Source of the DNA: Hyphomonadaceae bacterium
GTDB taxonomy: Bacteria; Pseudomonadota; Alphaproteobacteria; Caulobacterales; Hyphomonadaceae
Direction of reading: 5' to 3'
Assembly (NCBI GenBank): GCA_016714495.1
Contig: JADKDU010000005.1
Coordinates: 124,001 to 188,000, forward strand
Length of the DNA stretch: 64,000 nucleotides
Under the pieces are notes generated by a model. It was not told the origin of the DNA. It ran no database searches and was given only the letters and a program-made list of their open reading frames with translations. Every line of letters begins with the position of its first letter. The stretch's first letter is position 1. The translations under genes and the position numbers were made by a program. This document shows, piece by piece, positions 44,969 to 53,738 of the stretch.

Positions 44969-46105
44969 ATGTCCACCGTCGAGGATCAACTCAAGCTATT
45001 TGCCCGGGAGGCGGGCTTCGACGCCGCCCGTATCGCCCGCGCCGACGCCGCCTGGACGGCAGGCGCCCACCTGTCCGATTTCGTGGCGGCCGGCCGGCAC
45101 GGCGAGATGGGCTGGATGGAAGAGACGCTCGCGCGCCGCAGCCACCCGACCGTCATGTGGCCCGCCGCCAAGTCAGCCCTCGTCGTCGGCCTCAATTACG
45201 GCCCCAAGCACGACCCGCTTGAAACGCTCACCCGACCCGAACACGCCGCCATCTCGGTCTACGCCCAGAATGCCGACTACCACGACCTGATGAAGCGCCG
45301 CCTCAAACAGCTGGCCTCGACCTTCGCGACCACCACCGGCCACGACGTGAAGATCTTCGTCGACACCGCCCCGCTGATGGAAAAGCCGCTGGCCCATCGC
45401 GCGGGGCTGGGCTGGCAAGGCAAGCACACCAATCTCGTCAGCCGCGATCACGGTTCATGGCTCTTCCTTGGCGTCATGCTCACGGACGCCGAACTCACGC
45501 CCGATCCGTCGGCGGATGACACATGCGGCGCGTGCACCGCCTGTCTCGACATCTGCCCCACCCGCGCCTTCCCCGCGCCTTACCAACTCGATGCGCGCCG
45601 CTGCATTTCCTATCTCACCATCGAAACGAAAACGCCGATCCCGCGCGAATTCAGGCGCGCCATGGGCAATCGCATCTATGGCTGCGACGACTGCCTCGCC
45701 GTCTGCCCGTGGAACAAGTTCGCCAGCGTCGCCCGGGATGCGGCCTTTCATCCCAGGGCCGAACTGACATCGCCCTTGCTGGCTGACCTTGCGCAACTCG
45801 ATGACGCTGCTTTCCGCGAAGTTTTTGCCGGCTCTCCGATCAAGCGCATCGGGCGGGACAGGTTTGTCCGAAATGTCATGATCGCGATCGGAAACTCCGG
45901 CCAAAAAACGGAGAAGACGCGACTCGCCGAGTTGTGTATCCAGAGGCTGGAAGACGCTTCGCCGCTGGTGCGCGGTGCAGCCGTCTGGGCTCTGGGGTCT
46001 GTGTCTCCAACCGCCTTCGAAGCTGAACGCCGTAGCCGACGCCACGTCGAATCCGATCCCGGTGTATGTGAGGAGTGGGATGCTGGACCAGAACGAAACG
46101 CCTGA
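44969..46105 (+). CDS. queG: Epoxyqueuosine reductase
   Basis: A 378-residue cobalamin and iron-sulfur enzyme that reduces epoxyqueuosine to queuosine in tRNA anticodons, the last step of queuosine synthesis. The two 4Fe-4S motifs are CGACTACLDICPTRAF and CDDCLAVCPWNKF; the catalytic-side block is APLMEKPLAHRAGLGWQGK. C-terminal residues ~300-360 form a HEAT-like helical repeat. No other que genes are in the window. Its 3' end overlaps the mtgA start by 26 bases, so the last residues may have been altered by the overlap. Confidence 0.95.
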   Translation: MSTVEDQLKLFAREAGFDAARIARADAAWTAGAHLSDFVAAGRHGEMGWMEETLARRSHPTVMWPAAKSALVVGLNYGPKHDPLETLTRPEHAAISVYAQNADYHDLMKRRLKQLASTFATTTGHDVKIFVDTAPLMEKPLAHRAGLGWQGKHTNLVSRDHGSWLFLGVMLTDAELTPDPSADDTCGACTACLDICPTRAFPAPYQLDARRCISYLTIETKTPIPREFRRAMGNRIYGCDDCLAVCPWNKFASVARDAAFHPRAELTSPLLADLAQLDDAAFREVFAGSPIKRIGRDRFVRNVMIAIGNSGQKTEKTRLAELCIQRLEDASPLVRGAAVWALGSVSPTAFEAERRSRRHVESDPGVCEEWDAGPERNA

Positions 46106-46943
46106 TCCAGACAACGCCCCCGGCGCGGCGCGCGACGAGACAGTTTCCGAAGCCGTAAGCAGCGAAGCTCCGCCCAGCAAGGGCGGCATGCTCGGCCGCT
46201 GGCGCGCAGGCATGACCGCGCAGGGCGATCCCTACACGCTCGAAAAGCCGCTCTGGCGCGTCATGCTTGTCGGCTTCCTGAAATGGACCTCGATCGCCGT
46301 CGGCGGCTTTCTCGTTCTCAGCCTGCTCGCCGTCTTCACTATCGGCTGGACCCGACCGCCTCCCACTTTCAACATGGCCGGCGTCGCCATGAAGGGCGTC
46401 GAGGTCCGCTCGACCTGGGTCGACCTCAAGGACATCTCGCCCCACCTCGTGCGTGCGGTGATCGCAGCCGAAGACCAGAACTTCTGTACGCACGATGGCT
46501 TCGATGTGAAGGAAATCCAGAAGGCGATGCAGGCGGCCGAAAACGGCGGCGACCTGCGCGGCGCCTCCACCATCTCGCAGCAGACCGCCAAGAACGTCTT
46601 CTTGTGGAATGGCGGCGGCTGGGTGCGCAAAGGCGCCGAAGCCTACTTCACCGTGCTTGCCGAATGGATGTGGTCGAAGCCCCGCATCATGGAGATCTAT
46701 CTCAACGTCGCTGAATGGGGCGACGGGATCTTCGGCGCCGAAGCCGCGGCGCAGGAACGCTTCGGCGTCTCTGCAAAAAACCTCAGCCCTCGCCAGGCCG
46801 CGGCCCTCGCCGCAGTGTTGCCAAGCCCCAACCGCTGGAAGATCAACGGCGACTACGCCACCGGCCGCCGCAACACCAAGATCCAGTCCCTCATGGGCAT
46901 GGTCCGCCGCGACGGCCTGGATAAATGCGTGGTCGGTCCATAG
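46080..46943 (+). CDS. mtgA: Monofunctional peptidoglycan glycosyltransferase
   Basis: A 287-residue GT51 enzyme that polymerises lipid II into glycan strands. A cytoplasmic ~60-residue leader and one membrane segment (FLKWTSIAVGGFLVLSLLAV) precede the catalytic domain. The catalytic Glu is in IAAEDQNFCTHDGFD; other family blocks are GASTISQQTAKNVFLW and KPRIMEIYLNVAEWGDGIFG. No transpeptidase domain. I start at the ATG at 46080 with GAGGAG five bases upstream, inside the queG 3' end; the extra upstream frame is antisense-like queG sequence. The leader is longer than usual. Confidence 0.94.
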   Translation: MLDQNETPDPDNAPGAARDETVSEAVSSEAPPSKGGMLGRWRAGMTAQGDPYTLEKPLWRVMLVGFLKWTSIAVGGFLVLSLLAVFTIGWTRPPPTFNMAGVAMKGVEVRSTWVDLKDISPHLVRAVIAAEDQNFCTHDGFDVKEIQKAMQAAENGGDLRGASTISQQTAKNVFLWNGGGWVRKGAEAYFTVLAEWMWSKPRIMEIYLNVAEWGDGIFGAEAAAQERFGVSAKNLSPRQAAALAAVLPSPNRWKINGDYATGRRNTKIQSLMGMVRRDGLDKCVVGP

Positions 46944-47570
46944 CGCGCTCACCACCGCGAGCGAGGCGCCATCTGCAGCAATTCCGCGCGATCGAAATCC
47001 GGCCGCAGAGTGTCGTTCCCAACAGTCTCAACGCCCAAGCGCGAAAGCAGGTGGGGGATAGAGCCCCGCTCATCCCCACCTGCACGCCCCATGCGATAGC
47101 GCGTCATCGCCCCCGCATGAAGGCCTGTCGCGATGTTCAACGGCGCGAGGGGCGATGCGATCGAGCGGTTGGGTCCTCCCGAAGACTGTCGTCCATAAAG
47201 CCAATGCGAGGAAAAGCGCCAGGTCCCTTATCGCTGAGACGGGCAAGCATGGCGCAGAGGGTCGGGCGATGACCAGCCCGACCTTTCCGCCGACGATCTT
47301 GGCGATCCAAGAGGTGAAAGATCTTCGTGATCCAGCTGGCGAGAAGCGATTGCGGGGGGCGACGCGCAGCGTCGAGGGATGAATCGCGTTTCTCTTTGAC
47401 GAGCGCTAGGGCCGCCTTGAAGCGCCAGCCCATCAGCGGGGCGCGCCCCCCACGTCCCCCAATCCTCTATCCGGGCCAGAGCTCTATGCCTCCCGCAGGG
47501 CGATTGCGCCCCGTGTGATCGAGGGATTGCGCCTATGGGCTCACTCCCGGCCGCACCGATGTCTAAAACC
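46944..47570. other. 627-base gap with one small minus-strand ORF candidate
   Basis: Between mtgA and the TPR gene I see no large gene. A minus-strand ORF at 46949-47140 looks protein-like. Upstream of it, minus-strand frames give short hydrophobic stretches (for example ALFLALALWTTVFG near 47170-47215) and other fragments in different frames, which may be a decayed gene or chance. Confidence 0.35.
46949..47140 (-). CDS. Candidate small basic protein
   Basis: A 63-codon ORF starting at TTG (47138-47140) or, more conservatively, at the ATG at 47107 (52 codons). The product (MTRYRMGRAGGDERGSIPHL, then LSRLGVETVGNDTLRPDFD, ending ELLQMAPRSRW) has a natural protein composition but matches no family I know. 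No convincing ribosome site precedes the TTG; GGGGG lies close before the ATG. It is convergent with mtgA, five bases from its stop. Confidence 0.38.
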   Translation of the reverse strand: MNIATGLHAGAMTRYRMGRAGGDERGSIPHLLSRLGVETVGNDTLRPDFDRAELLQMAPRSRW

Positions 47571-48269
47571 CTAATTCCCGACGATCCGTCTGGTCGGCGC
47601 CTCGACAGCATCAAGGCCAACCGGATCATCCTTGCCGGCCAGACGCATCGCCTCGCGCACGTCGCCGCGCAGTACGATCACGTCGATGTCCTTCGGCGCC
47701 AGCCGCATCGCCGTCTCGACATCCCGCCAGGCGTCATCGAGCCTGTCGAGCTTGAGCAGCGCATGGCCACGCATGCGAAACGCCTCGGCATTGCCGGCCT
47801 GGAGCTCAATCGCGACGTCGAGATCCTTGCCCGCCTCCTGCCACTTCTTCTGCAGCATCAGGGCGCGCGCACGATCCTTGTAGAGTTCGCCATCCTCAGG
47901 CCGCAGCTTCATCGCGTTGGTCAGCGTGACGATCGCTTCATCCGGCATTCCGGCCATCAGCCAGGCATTGCCCGATTGTGCGAGATAGATGCCGCGCTCG
48001 TCCAGCCCGCCGGCATCCGGCGCGTTGGCGAGCTCCTCGAGACGCGCGGCGCCTTCCGCCTCCTGCCCCAGCGCGATCAGGGCCAGCGCCGTGCAATGCC
48101 GCGCCGCCGGGCGATTGCCCTTCGCCAGCCAGGTCAACCCGTCCTGATAGGCGGCGTCGGCGTCCACATCGATCTTGGCGATGCACTGTTCCAGCCGCTC
48201 CTCCTCGGTCTGCGCGAAGGCAGACGGGGCGGCGGCAAGCAGCAAGGCCAACACAAGCACAGATCGCAT
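47571..48269 (-). CDS. Periplasmic tetratricopeptide-repeat protein
   Basis: A 232-residue exported protein: signal peptide MRSVLVLALLLAAAPSAFAQ, then several TPR-like helix pairs. The clearest are residues ~95-190 (GNAWLMAGMPDEAIVTLTNA, LYKDRARALMLQKKWQEAGK, FRMRGHALLKLDRLDDAWRD). TPRs bind other proteins, so it may scaffold an envelope complex. The ATG at 48269 gives the cleanest signal peptide; one at 48293 is possible. Divergent from the epimerase gene. Confidence 0.82.
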   Translation of the reverse strand: MRSVLVLALLLAAAPSAFAQTEEERLEQCIAKIDVDADAAYQDGLTWLAKGNRPAARHCTALALIALGQEAEGAARLEELANAPDAGGLDERGIYLAQSGNAWLMAGMPDEAIVTLTNAMKLRPEDGELYKDRARALMLQKKWQEAGKDLDVAIELQAGNAEAFRMRGHALLKLDRLDDAWRDVETAMRLAPKDIDVIVLRGDVREAMRLAGKDDPVGLDAVEAPTRRIVGN

Positions 48270-48351
48270 GGGCAGGGTCCGTTGAGGCGACATGGCTGGT
48301 CAGCCATGTCTTGCGGGGCCATAAGCCCTAGCGCATCAATACGGCAAGAAC

Positions 48352-49194
48352 ATGCTCCCAACGCAGCTCTTCGCATTCGGCTTCGGCTTTGTCGCAACCG
48401 ACTTGGCGCGTCTATTGAGAAGCGATGGCGTCAGCGCTTCCGGCACAGTCCGCAGCGCCGCCTCGGCGGCGCCCTTGAGATCACAAGGCTGGGCCATTTC
48501 GCTCTGGCCTGGCCCTGATCCCGCTCCCTCCGAGGGAGCAGCCTGGCTGATCTCCATCCCGCCCGACGAAGCCGGCTGCCGCGTCTTCCGCGCCTTCGAG
48601 GATCGTTCAGCTTCGGCGTCGTGGATCGGCTATCTTTCCACCACCGGCGTCTATGGCGATCTTAGCGGGCGCTGGGCGTTCGAAGAGACCCCGCTCAGTC
48701 CGCAAAGCCGCGAAGCCATCAACCGCGCGCGCGCAGAGGAGCAGTGGCTGAACGCCGGCGCGAACATCTTTCGCCTCCCCGGCATATACGGCCCCGGCCG
48801 CTCGCAACTCGACCGCGTCCGCGAAACTTCCGCGCGCCGCATCGTGAAACCAGGCCAGGTCTTCTCCCGCACGCATGTCGCCGACATCGCCAGCGCTCTC
48901 CACCTCGCAATGTTGAAAAATTCGCCCGAGCACATCTTCAACATCTGCGACGACGAACCCGCCCCCGCCGACGAGGTGCTGGCCTACGCAGCGCAGCTCC
49001 TCAACATCGAACCGCCGCCTGCGATCGCATTCGAAGACGCCAATCTCTCACCTGCCGCGCAACGCTTCTACGCCGAGTGCAAGCGCGTTTCGAACGCCAA
49101 GGCCAAAGCGGCGCTCGGCTGGCGCCCGCGCTTCCCGACCTATCGTGAGGGTTTGCTCGACTGCCTTCAAGCCGAGCGCGCCGCGTCGACCTGA
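48352..49194 (+). CDS. NAD-dependent epimerase-fold protein (YeeZ-like)
   Basis: A 280-residue atypical short-chain dehydrogenase. The N-terminal dinucleotide motif is degenerate but recognisable (FAFGFGFVATDLARLL). YLSTTGVYGDLSGRWAFEET and IFRLPGIYGPGRSQLDRVRE are typical of YeeZ-like epimerase relatives. No Tyr-x-x-x-Lys pair is clear: the Tyr in GVYGD is present but the usual Lys position is Arg in INRARAEEQW, as in many of this subgroup. Substrate unknown. Its 3' end overlaps the convergent hydrolase gene by 28 bases. Confidence 0.8.
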   Translation: MLPTQLFAFGFGFVATDLARLLRSDGVSASGTVRSAASAAPLRSQGWAISLWPGPDPAPSEGAAWLISIPPDEAGCRVFRAFEDRSASASWIGYLSTTGVYGDLSGRWAFEETPLSPQSREAINRARAEEQWLNAGANIFRLPGIYGPGRSQLDRVRETSARRIVKPGQVFSRTHVADIASALHLAMLKNSPEHIFNICDDEPAPADEVLAYAAQLLNIEPPPAIAFEDANLSPAAQRFYAECKRVSNAKAKAALGWRPRFPTYREGLLDCLQAERAAST

Positions 49195-49946
49195 TCTGCC
49201 GTCGCCAGCACGCTCGCCACCATCCGCGCAATATCCTGCGGCCGCGACAGCCGGTGATCGCCATCCTTAATCAGCGTCCAGACCACATCCTTCGAGCGGA
49301 GCTTGTCGGCTAGATCAAGCGAATGCGTCCACGGCACATCCCCATCCAATCCGCCATGCAGGATGCGCACGGGAAGATCGAGCGCGATCTCGCCATCCAG
49401 CACATTCCACTTCCGGCCTTCCTCAATCAGCTCACGGGTGATCGGATAGCCAGCGGCGTCATAGGGCGAAGGCCGCGCCCAGAAACCGTCTTCGCGTATC
49501 TGCCGCTTCTGGCTGTCGTCGAACGAGGCCCACATCAGCTTGTCGGTGAAATCCGGCGCAGGCGCGAGCAATACCAACGCCTTGATCCGCTCCGGACGCG
49601 CCAGCGCCGCAAGCAGCGCCATCCACCCGCCCATCGACGAGCCGACCACAACCAGCGGTCCTTCCGTCAGGCCATCGACGACCGCCAACGCATCAGAAAG
49701 CCATCGACCGATCGTACCGTCCTCGAAGCGTCCACCGCTTTCGCCATGACCGAGATAGTCGAAGCGCACAAAGGAGCGACCGGCCCGGGCCGCGCTGTCA
49801 TGCAGCGTAGTCGCCTTCTCGCCCAGCATGTCGGAATGAAACCCGCCCAGCCAGACAAGGCCCGCCTTCCCGCTTTCACCGACGGTCCGGCGAAAAGCGA
49901 TTCGCACGCCCTGATGCTCAAGATATTCCGCAGCGTCGCTCTCCAT
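49167..49946 (-). CDS. Alpha/beta hydrolase
   Basis: A 259-residue serine hydrolase. The nucleophile elbow is VVVGSSMGGWMALLAAL; FVRFDYLGHGESGGRFEDG is the strand-4 block and the catalytic His is in DGDHRLSRPQDI. No signal peptide. The fold is clear but it could be an esterase, peptidase or palmitoyl-thioesterase-like enzyme. It is divergent from the glycosyltransferase gene and overlaps the epimerase gene tail to tail by 28 bases. Confidence 0.88.
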   Translation of the reverse strand: MESDAAEYLEHQGVRIAFRRTVGESGKAGLVWLGGFHSDMLGEKATTLHDSAARAGRSFVRFDYLGHGESGGRFEDGTIGRWLSDALAVVDGLTEGPLVVVGSSMGGWMALLAALARPERIKALVLLAPAPDFTDKLMWASFDDSQKRQIREDGFWARPSPYDAAGYPITRELIEEGRKWNVLDGEIALDLPVRILHGGLDGDVPWTHSLDLADKLRSKDVVWTLIKDGDHRLSRPQDIARMVASVLATADQVDAARSA

Positions 49947-50027
49947 TCCCCGCTTTTGATCGGTTTGCGGCGGACTGAAAAGCGACTATCGGTCTCCCGT
50001 CGTGGAAAATCGGGAGAGACTCAGCCT

Positions 50028-51191
50028 TTGGCGCTAACGGGGAGGACAATCCTGCAAGTCATCCCCCATCTCTCGGCGGGCGGCGCGGAACGCACGACCA
50101 TCGAAGTCGCCGAAGCGCTTCGGGCCTGTGGGGCGACCGCGCTGGTCGCCAGCGTCGGCGGGCGGCTGGAAGGCGAACTGACGCGCGCCGGGGCCGAACT
50201 GATCCGGATCGACAGGCTGGCGACCAAGAACCCGATCGCGATCAACGGCAATGCCTCGATCATCGCCAAGATCATCGCCAGGCGTAAGGTCGATCTCGTT
50301 CACGCCCGCTCGCGCGCACCCGCGTGGAGCGCGCTTTGGGCGGCGCGGCGGATGAAGAAGCCGTTTGTGACGACCTATCACGGCGTCTACAACGCCGGAA
50401 ACCCGCTCAAGCGCTTCTACAATTCGGTCATGGCCCGCGGCGATGTGGTGATCGCCAATTCCCAGTTCACTGCGGCGCATGTGCGGAAAGAACATCCCCA
50501 GGCGGCAGATCGGATCGTCACCATCCACCGGGGCGTCGATATCGGCAGGTTCTCCCCGGATGCAATTCTGCCTGCCCGCAAGGCGGCGCTGGCCAAGGCG
50601 TGGCGATTGCCGGCTGATAATACCGACGCCGTCATCCTTCTTCCGGCCCGGATGACGGGATGGAAAGGCCACCGCGAAGCCATTGCGGCCGCGGATCGGT
50701 TGAGAGCCATGAACGCCCCGCCCTGGCGCATGATTTTCGCTGGAGACGCCCAGGGCCGCCATGGATATCTGCAGGAACTCGAGCTGCTGATCGCACAACA
50801 CGAGCTTGACGACAGGATCACCATCGTGGGGCATTGTGACGACATGCCAGCTGCCTTCGCCCTCGCCGATATCGTCATCGCACCGTCCAACGAGCCGGAG
50901 GCGTTCGGACGGGTTGCGGCGGAAGCGGGGGCCATGGCCGTGCCAGTGATCGGCTCCAGCATCGGGGCGCAGGGCGAGATCATTGTCGACGGCCAGACCG
51001 GCTTCGTGGTTCCGCCTAAGGCTCCTGAAACGCTGGCGACGACCATGGCGAACCTGCTCAACCGCGGGCGGGAGGGCCGGAAACTGATGGGTGATGCGGC
51101 CCAGCTGCGTGTCCGGCAAAACTTCACCACGGCGGCGCTTCAGCAAGCGACGCTGGCGGTCTATGACAGGCTGATGGGTCGGCCTTCATGA
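50028..51191 (+). CDS. GT4-family glycosyltransferase
   Basis: A ~387-residue cytoplasmic or peripheral glycosyltransferase of the GT-B fold. The N-terminus shows TILQVIPHLSAGGAERTTIE, the middle TTYHGVYNAGNPLKRFYNSV, and the nucleotide-sugar domain ILLPARMTGWKGHREAIAAA and APSNEPEAFGRVAAEAGAMA (E-x7-E motif). There is no ATG near the start: I choose TTG at 50028 with GGGAGAG nine bases upstream; CTG at 50052 after GGGGAGG is also possible. The following GT9 gene overlaps by ATGA. Together they likely build a lipopolysaccharide core or capsule unit. Confidence 0.9.
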   Translation: MALTGRTILQVIPHLSAGGAERTTIEVAEALRACGATALVASVGGRLEGELTRAGAELIRIDRLATKNPIAINGNASIIAKIIARRKVDLVHARSRAPAWSALWAARRMKKPFVTTYHGVYNAGNPLKRFYNSVMARGDVVIANSQFTAAHVRKEHPQAADRIVTIHRGVDIGRFSPDAILPARKAALAKAWRLPADNTDAVILLPARMTGWKGHREAIAAADRLRAMNAPPWRMIFAGDAQGRHGYLQELELLIAQHELDDRITIVGHCDDMPAAFALADIVIAPSNEPEAFGRVAAEAGAMAVPVIGSSIGAQGEIIVDGQTGFVVPPKAPETLATTMANLLNRGREGRKLMGDAAQLRVRQNFTTAALQQATLAVYDRLMGRPS

Positions 51192-52375
51192 CGAGTTCAG
51201 CGTACACACCGCCTCCCAATCCCGGCGACACGCTTCGGCGCGTTCTGGTGATCAAGCTTGGCGCGATGGGCGATTTCATGCAGGCGCTGGGCGCAATGCG
51301 GGTCGTTCGCGCAACCCACCCGTCGGCGCGGATCACGCTGCTGACGACGGAGCCCTATGAGGCGTTCGCCAAGGCGTGTCCGTATTTCGATATCGTCGAG
51401 GCTGATGGGCGTCCGAAGGACCTGAAGGGCAAGGCCGATCTCATCCGCCGCCTGCGGTCGGCCGGATACGACATGGTCTACGATTTCCAGAACAACGATC
51501 GGACCGCCCAATACTTCCTTGGCCTGTCCGGCAAGAAGCCGCTGTGGTCCGGCGCCGCCAAGGGCGCGTCGCACCAGCACATGAACGAGAACCGCGGCGA
51601 GATGCACAATTTCGACCGGCTGGCCGAACAGCTGCTGCATGCCGGGCTGAGCCCCAAGCCGCCGGGCGACCCGACAGGCTGGATCATCGGACAGGACGTC
51701 TCGCCCAGCCTCGACTGGATCCGTCCGGCTTTCCGAGACCCGCCGCGCTTTCAGCCGGAATTCTTCAGCCTGTCCGGCCCTTACATGCTGCTCATCCCGG
51801 GGTCGTCGGCTGACCATCCCGAGAAGCGCTGGCCCGTCGATCGCTTCGCCAAGATTGCAACTTGGGTCGCCGACGCCGGAATTACGCCTGTCGTGATCGG
51901 AACGAAGGCCGAAGGCGATATCGGCACGCAGATCATGAAGATGGCGCCGCGAACAAAGAGCCTGGTGGGCCGGACTGACCTGTTCCAGCTCGCGACCCTG
52001 TCCGAGCGTGCGGTTTTCGCGCTGGGCGGCGACACCGGCCCGATGCACCTTGCCGCTGCGGCCAAGACGCCCGGCGTCTGCCTGTTCGCCCAGGAGTGGA
52101 ATGACGACATGGCCCGGGAGCTCCAGAGCGTCTGGAGCCCCAAGACCCGGCTCGGCCGCGCCGCACCGCGCGGCGGTCCAATGATGGTCCTCCATGCCGG
52201 GTCGCTGGACGCAATCAGCGTCGATGATGTGAAGCGGGCGGCCATTGGATTGGGCGTCCTGCCGCCCAACATAGTGGCGCCGCCCCGGGTCCAGCTGCCT
52301 GCGGCGAACACCCCTTCCGAGCTCGATCAGCCGGCTGAAACCAGCACGGAACTGACCCAAAGCTCCGATTCTTGA
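51188..52375 (+). CDS. GT9-family glycosyltransferase (heptosyltransferase-like)
   Basis: A 395-residue GT-B enzyme like the ADP-heptose:LPS heptosyltransferases. Blocks are RVLVIKLGAMGDFMQALGAM at the N-terminus, PYMLLIPGSSADHPEKRWPV in the middle, and ALGGDTGPMHLAAAAKTPGV for the donor site. The C-terminal ~50 residues are low complexity (PPRVQLPAANTPSELDQPAE). It is translationally coupled to the GT4 gene (ATGA overlap). Donor and acceptor are not certain: heptose is inferred from the family only. Confidence 0.9.
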   Translation: MTSSAYTPPPNPGDTLRRVLVIKLGAMGDFMQALGAMRVVRATHPSARITLLTTEPYEAFAKACPYFDIVEADGRPKDLKGKADLIRRLRSAGYDMVYDFQNNDRTAQYFLGLSGKKPLWSGAAKGASHQHMNENRGEMHNFDRLAEQLLHAGLSPKPPGDPTGWIIGQDVSPSLDWIRPAFRDPPRFQPEFFSLSGPYMLLIPGSSADHPEKRWPVDRFAKIATWVADAGITPVVIGTKAEGDIGTQIMKMAPRTKSLVGRTDLFQLATLSERAVFALGGDTGPMHLAAAAKTPGVCLFAQEWNDDMARELQSVWSPKTRLGRAAPRGGPMMVLHAGSLDAISVDDVKRAAIGLGVLPPNIVAPPRVQLPAANTPSELDQPAETSTELTQSSDS

Positions 52376-52432
52376 ACATTTCCGCGAGTTCGGGCATAAG
52401 TCCGCGCTTGTAAGCCACCAAGGAGAACGACC

Positions 52433-52972
52433 ATCGCGCAGCGTCCGCAAGCGGCCCAATCGCCGAAGAAAGAAGGCCCGCAGATCAACGAGGAAATCCG
52501 CGCACCGCGCGTCCTGCTGATCGACGAAAAAGGCGAGAAACAGGGCGAGGTGCCGCTCGACGCCGCGCTCGACGCCGCCCGCGAAGCCGGGCTGGATCTG
52601 GTCATGGTCGCGCCGGACAACGAGCCGCCCGTCGTGAAGATTTCGGACTACGGCAAGCAGCGCTTTGCCGAGCAGAAGAAGAAAGCCGAAGCGCGCAAGA
52701 AGCAGAAATCGGCTGACCTCAAAGAAATCAAGCTTCGTCCGAACATCGACAAGCACGACTATGAAGTGAAGGGCCGTTCGATCCGCCGCTTCTTCGAGGA
52801 AGGCGACAAGGTGAAGATCACCATGCGCTTCCGCGGCCGCGAAATGGCGCACCAGCATCTCGGCATGGAATTGCTGACCAAGGTGAAGGCTGAATTCGCC
52901 GACGTGGCGAAGGTCGAGTCCGAACCGAGGCTCGAAGGCCGCCAGATGGTGATGGTGCTGTCTCCCCGCTAA
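52433..52972 (+). CDS. infC: Translation initiation factor IF-3
   Basis: A 179-residue factor that keeps 30S subunits free and proofreads the start codon. I start at ATC (52433-52435): it is in frame, AAGGAG lies eight bases upstream, and the product then has the full IF-3 N-terminus (INEEIRAPRVLLIDEKGEKQ). Restricting to ATG/GTG would begin at 52550 and lose 39 conserved residues. Rare ATT/ATC starts are the hallmark of infC, allowing IF-3 to repress its own synthesis. The C-terminal domain has KQKSADLKEIKLRPNIDKHD. rpmI and rplT, usual partners, are 2.8 kb downstream. Confidence 0.95.
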   Translation: MAQRPQAAQSPKKEGPQINEEIRAPRVLLIDEKGEKQGEVPLDAALDAAREAGLDLVMVAPDNEPPVVKISDYGKQRFAEQKKKAEARKKQKSADLKEIKLRPNIDKHDYEVKGRSIRRFFEEGDKVKITMRFRGREMAHQHLGMELLTKVKAEFADVAKVESEPRLEGRQMVMVLSPR

Positions 52973-53017
52973 GCGGCCGACAGCGACCTTGCGACTTTGC
53001 AGCGGAAGAACCGAACG

Positions 53018-53647
53018 ATGATCAGGATCATATCCGCCGCCATCGCTTCGGCCCTGCTTCTCGCGGCCTGTGGCGATCCGGCGAAGCCTGAAGTGGCCAT
53101 CACGCCGGAGACAAAGCCCGCCGCTGCGCCGTCCGCCGAGCTGACCTTCGAAGACGTGATCGCCACCTTCGACGCAACGAAACAGCATCTCGTCTGGGTC
53201 CTGCCGCCTGGCGTGTCCGCCAACGGACCTTTTGGCGCGCACGTCACAGTCAAGGCGGATGGAACGACCGAACTCGACACGGTCATTCCACTGACGGCGG
53301 AGAAGCCCGCAGCGGGATCACGTCCCGAATATCCCGCCGGCGCCGAAGTGCTGCGCCTGTCGACCGATGAGAGCTATCTGCAACGCCTGGAAGAAATTCG
53401 CGGCGTCATGACCGCCATCACGTCCAAGCTCGGTCCCGGCCATGGCGAACTCATCGTCACCAGCGATATCGGCACCAAAATCGCGGACACTCACCGTGAA
53501 GAATATTGCGTGACCCAGAAGCTTCCGCCGGTCGCGATCTATCTCGAACAGGGCGAGCCCTCGAGGCTGCAAAAGCTGCCGATCGGAGGCGCGGAGGCCA
53601 TCCTGCAATCTGCAATTCTCGGATCGTGCGCCGCGCCGCCGAACTGA
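53018..53647 (+). CDS. Hypothetical lipoprotein
   Basis: A 209-residue predicted lipoprotein (MIRIISAAIASALLLAAC, lipobox Cys at 18). An Ala/Pro linker is followed by a folded part with strand-like segments (TKQHLVWVLPPGVSANG, GAHVTVKADGTTELDTVIPL) and a Cys pair near the C-terminus (EEYCVTQKLPP, GSCAAPP). No family recognised. It starts 45 bases after infC on the same strand and is likely cotranscribed. The upstream in-frame ATG at 52997 would spoil the signal peptide. Confidence 0.65.
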   Translation: MIRIISAAIASALLLAACGDPAKPEVAITPETKPAAAPSAELTFEDVIATFDATKQHLVWVLPPGVSANGPFGAHVTVKADGTTELDTVIPLTAEKPAAGSRPEYPAGAEVLRLSTDESYLQRLEEIRGVMTAITSKLGPGHGELIVTSDIGTKIADTHREEYCVTQKLPPVAIYLEQGEPSRLQKLPIGGAEAILQSAILGSCAAPPN

Positions 53648-53738
53648 CCATGCGGCAATCCGCACTTCATTGCGGGAAAGACACAGACTAACTGACGGTT
53701 CACTTGAAGGCGCATGGCGGCGCCCTACTCTCCTGCGC

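Noticed and set aside
47137..47433. A 98-codon minus-strand ORF in the mtgA-TPR gap
   Set aside because: The product is very basic and shows no protein-like pattern over most of its length; better seen as part of possibly decayed DNA.
49323..50027. An N-terminal extension of the first GT4 enzyme by ~235 residues
   Set aside because: This part is antisense to the alpha/beta hydrolase gene and has no likeness to glycosyltransferases; the GT fold begins after 50028.
51197..53242. A 681-codon minus-strand open frame over GT9, infC and a lipoprotein gene
   Set aside because: It is antisense to three genes with clear products; the translation is compositionally odd and has no domains.
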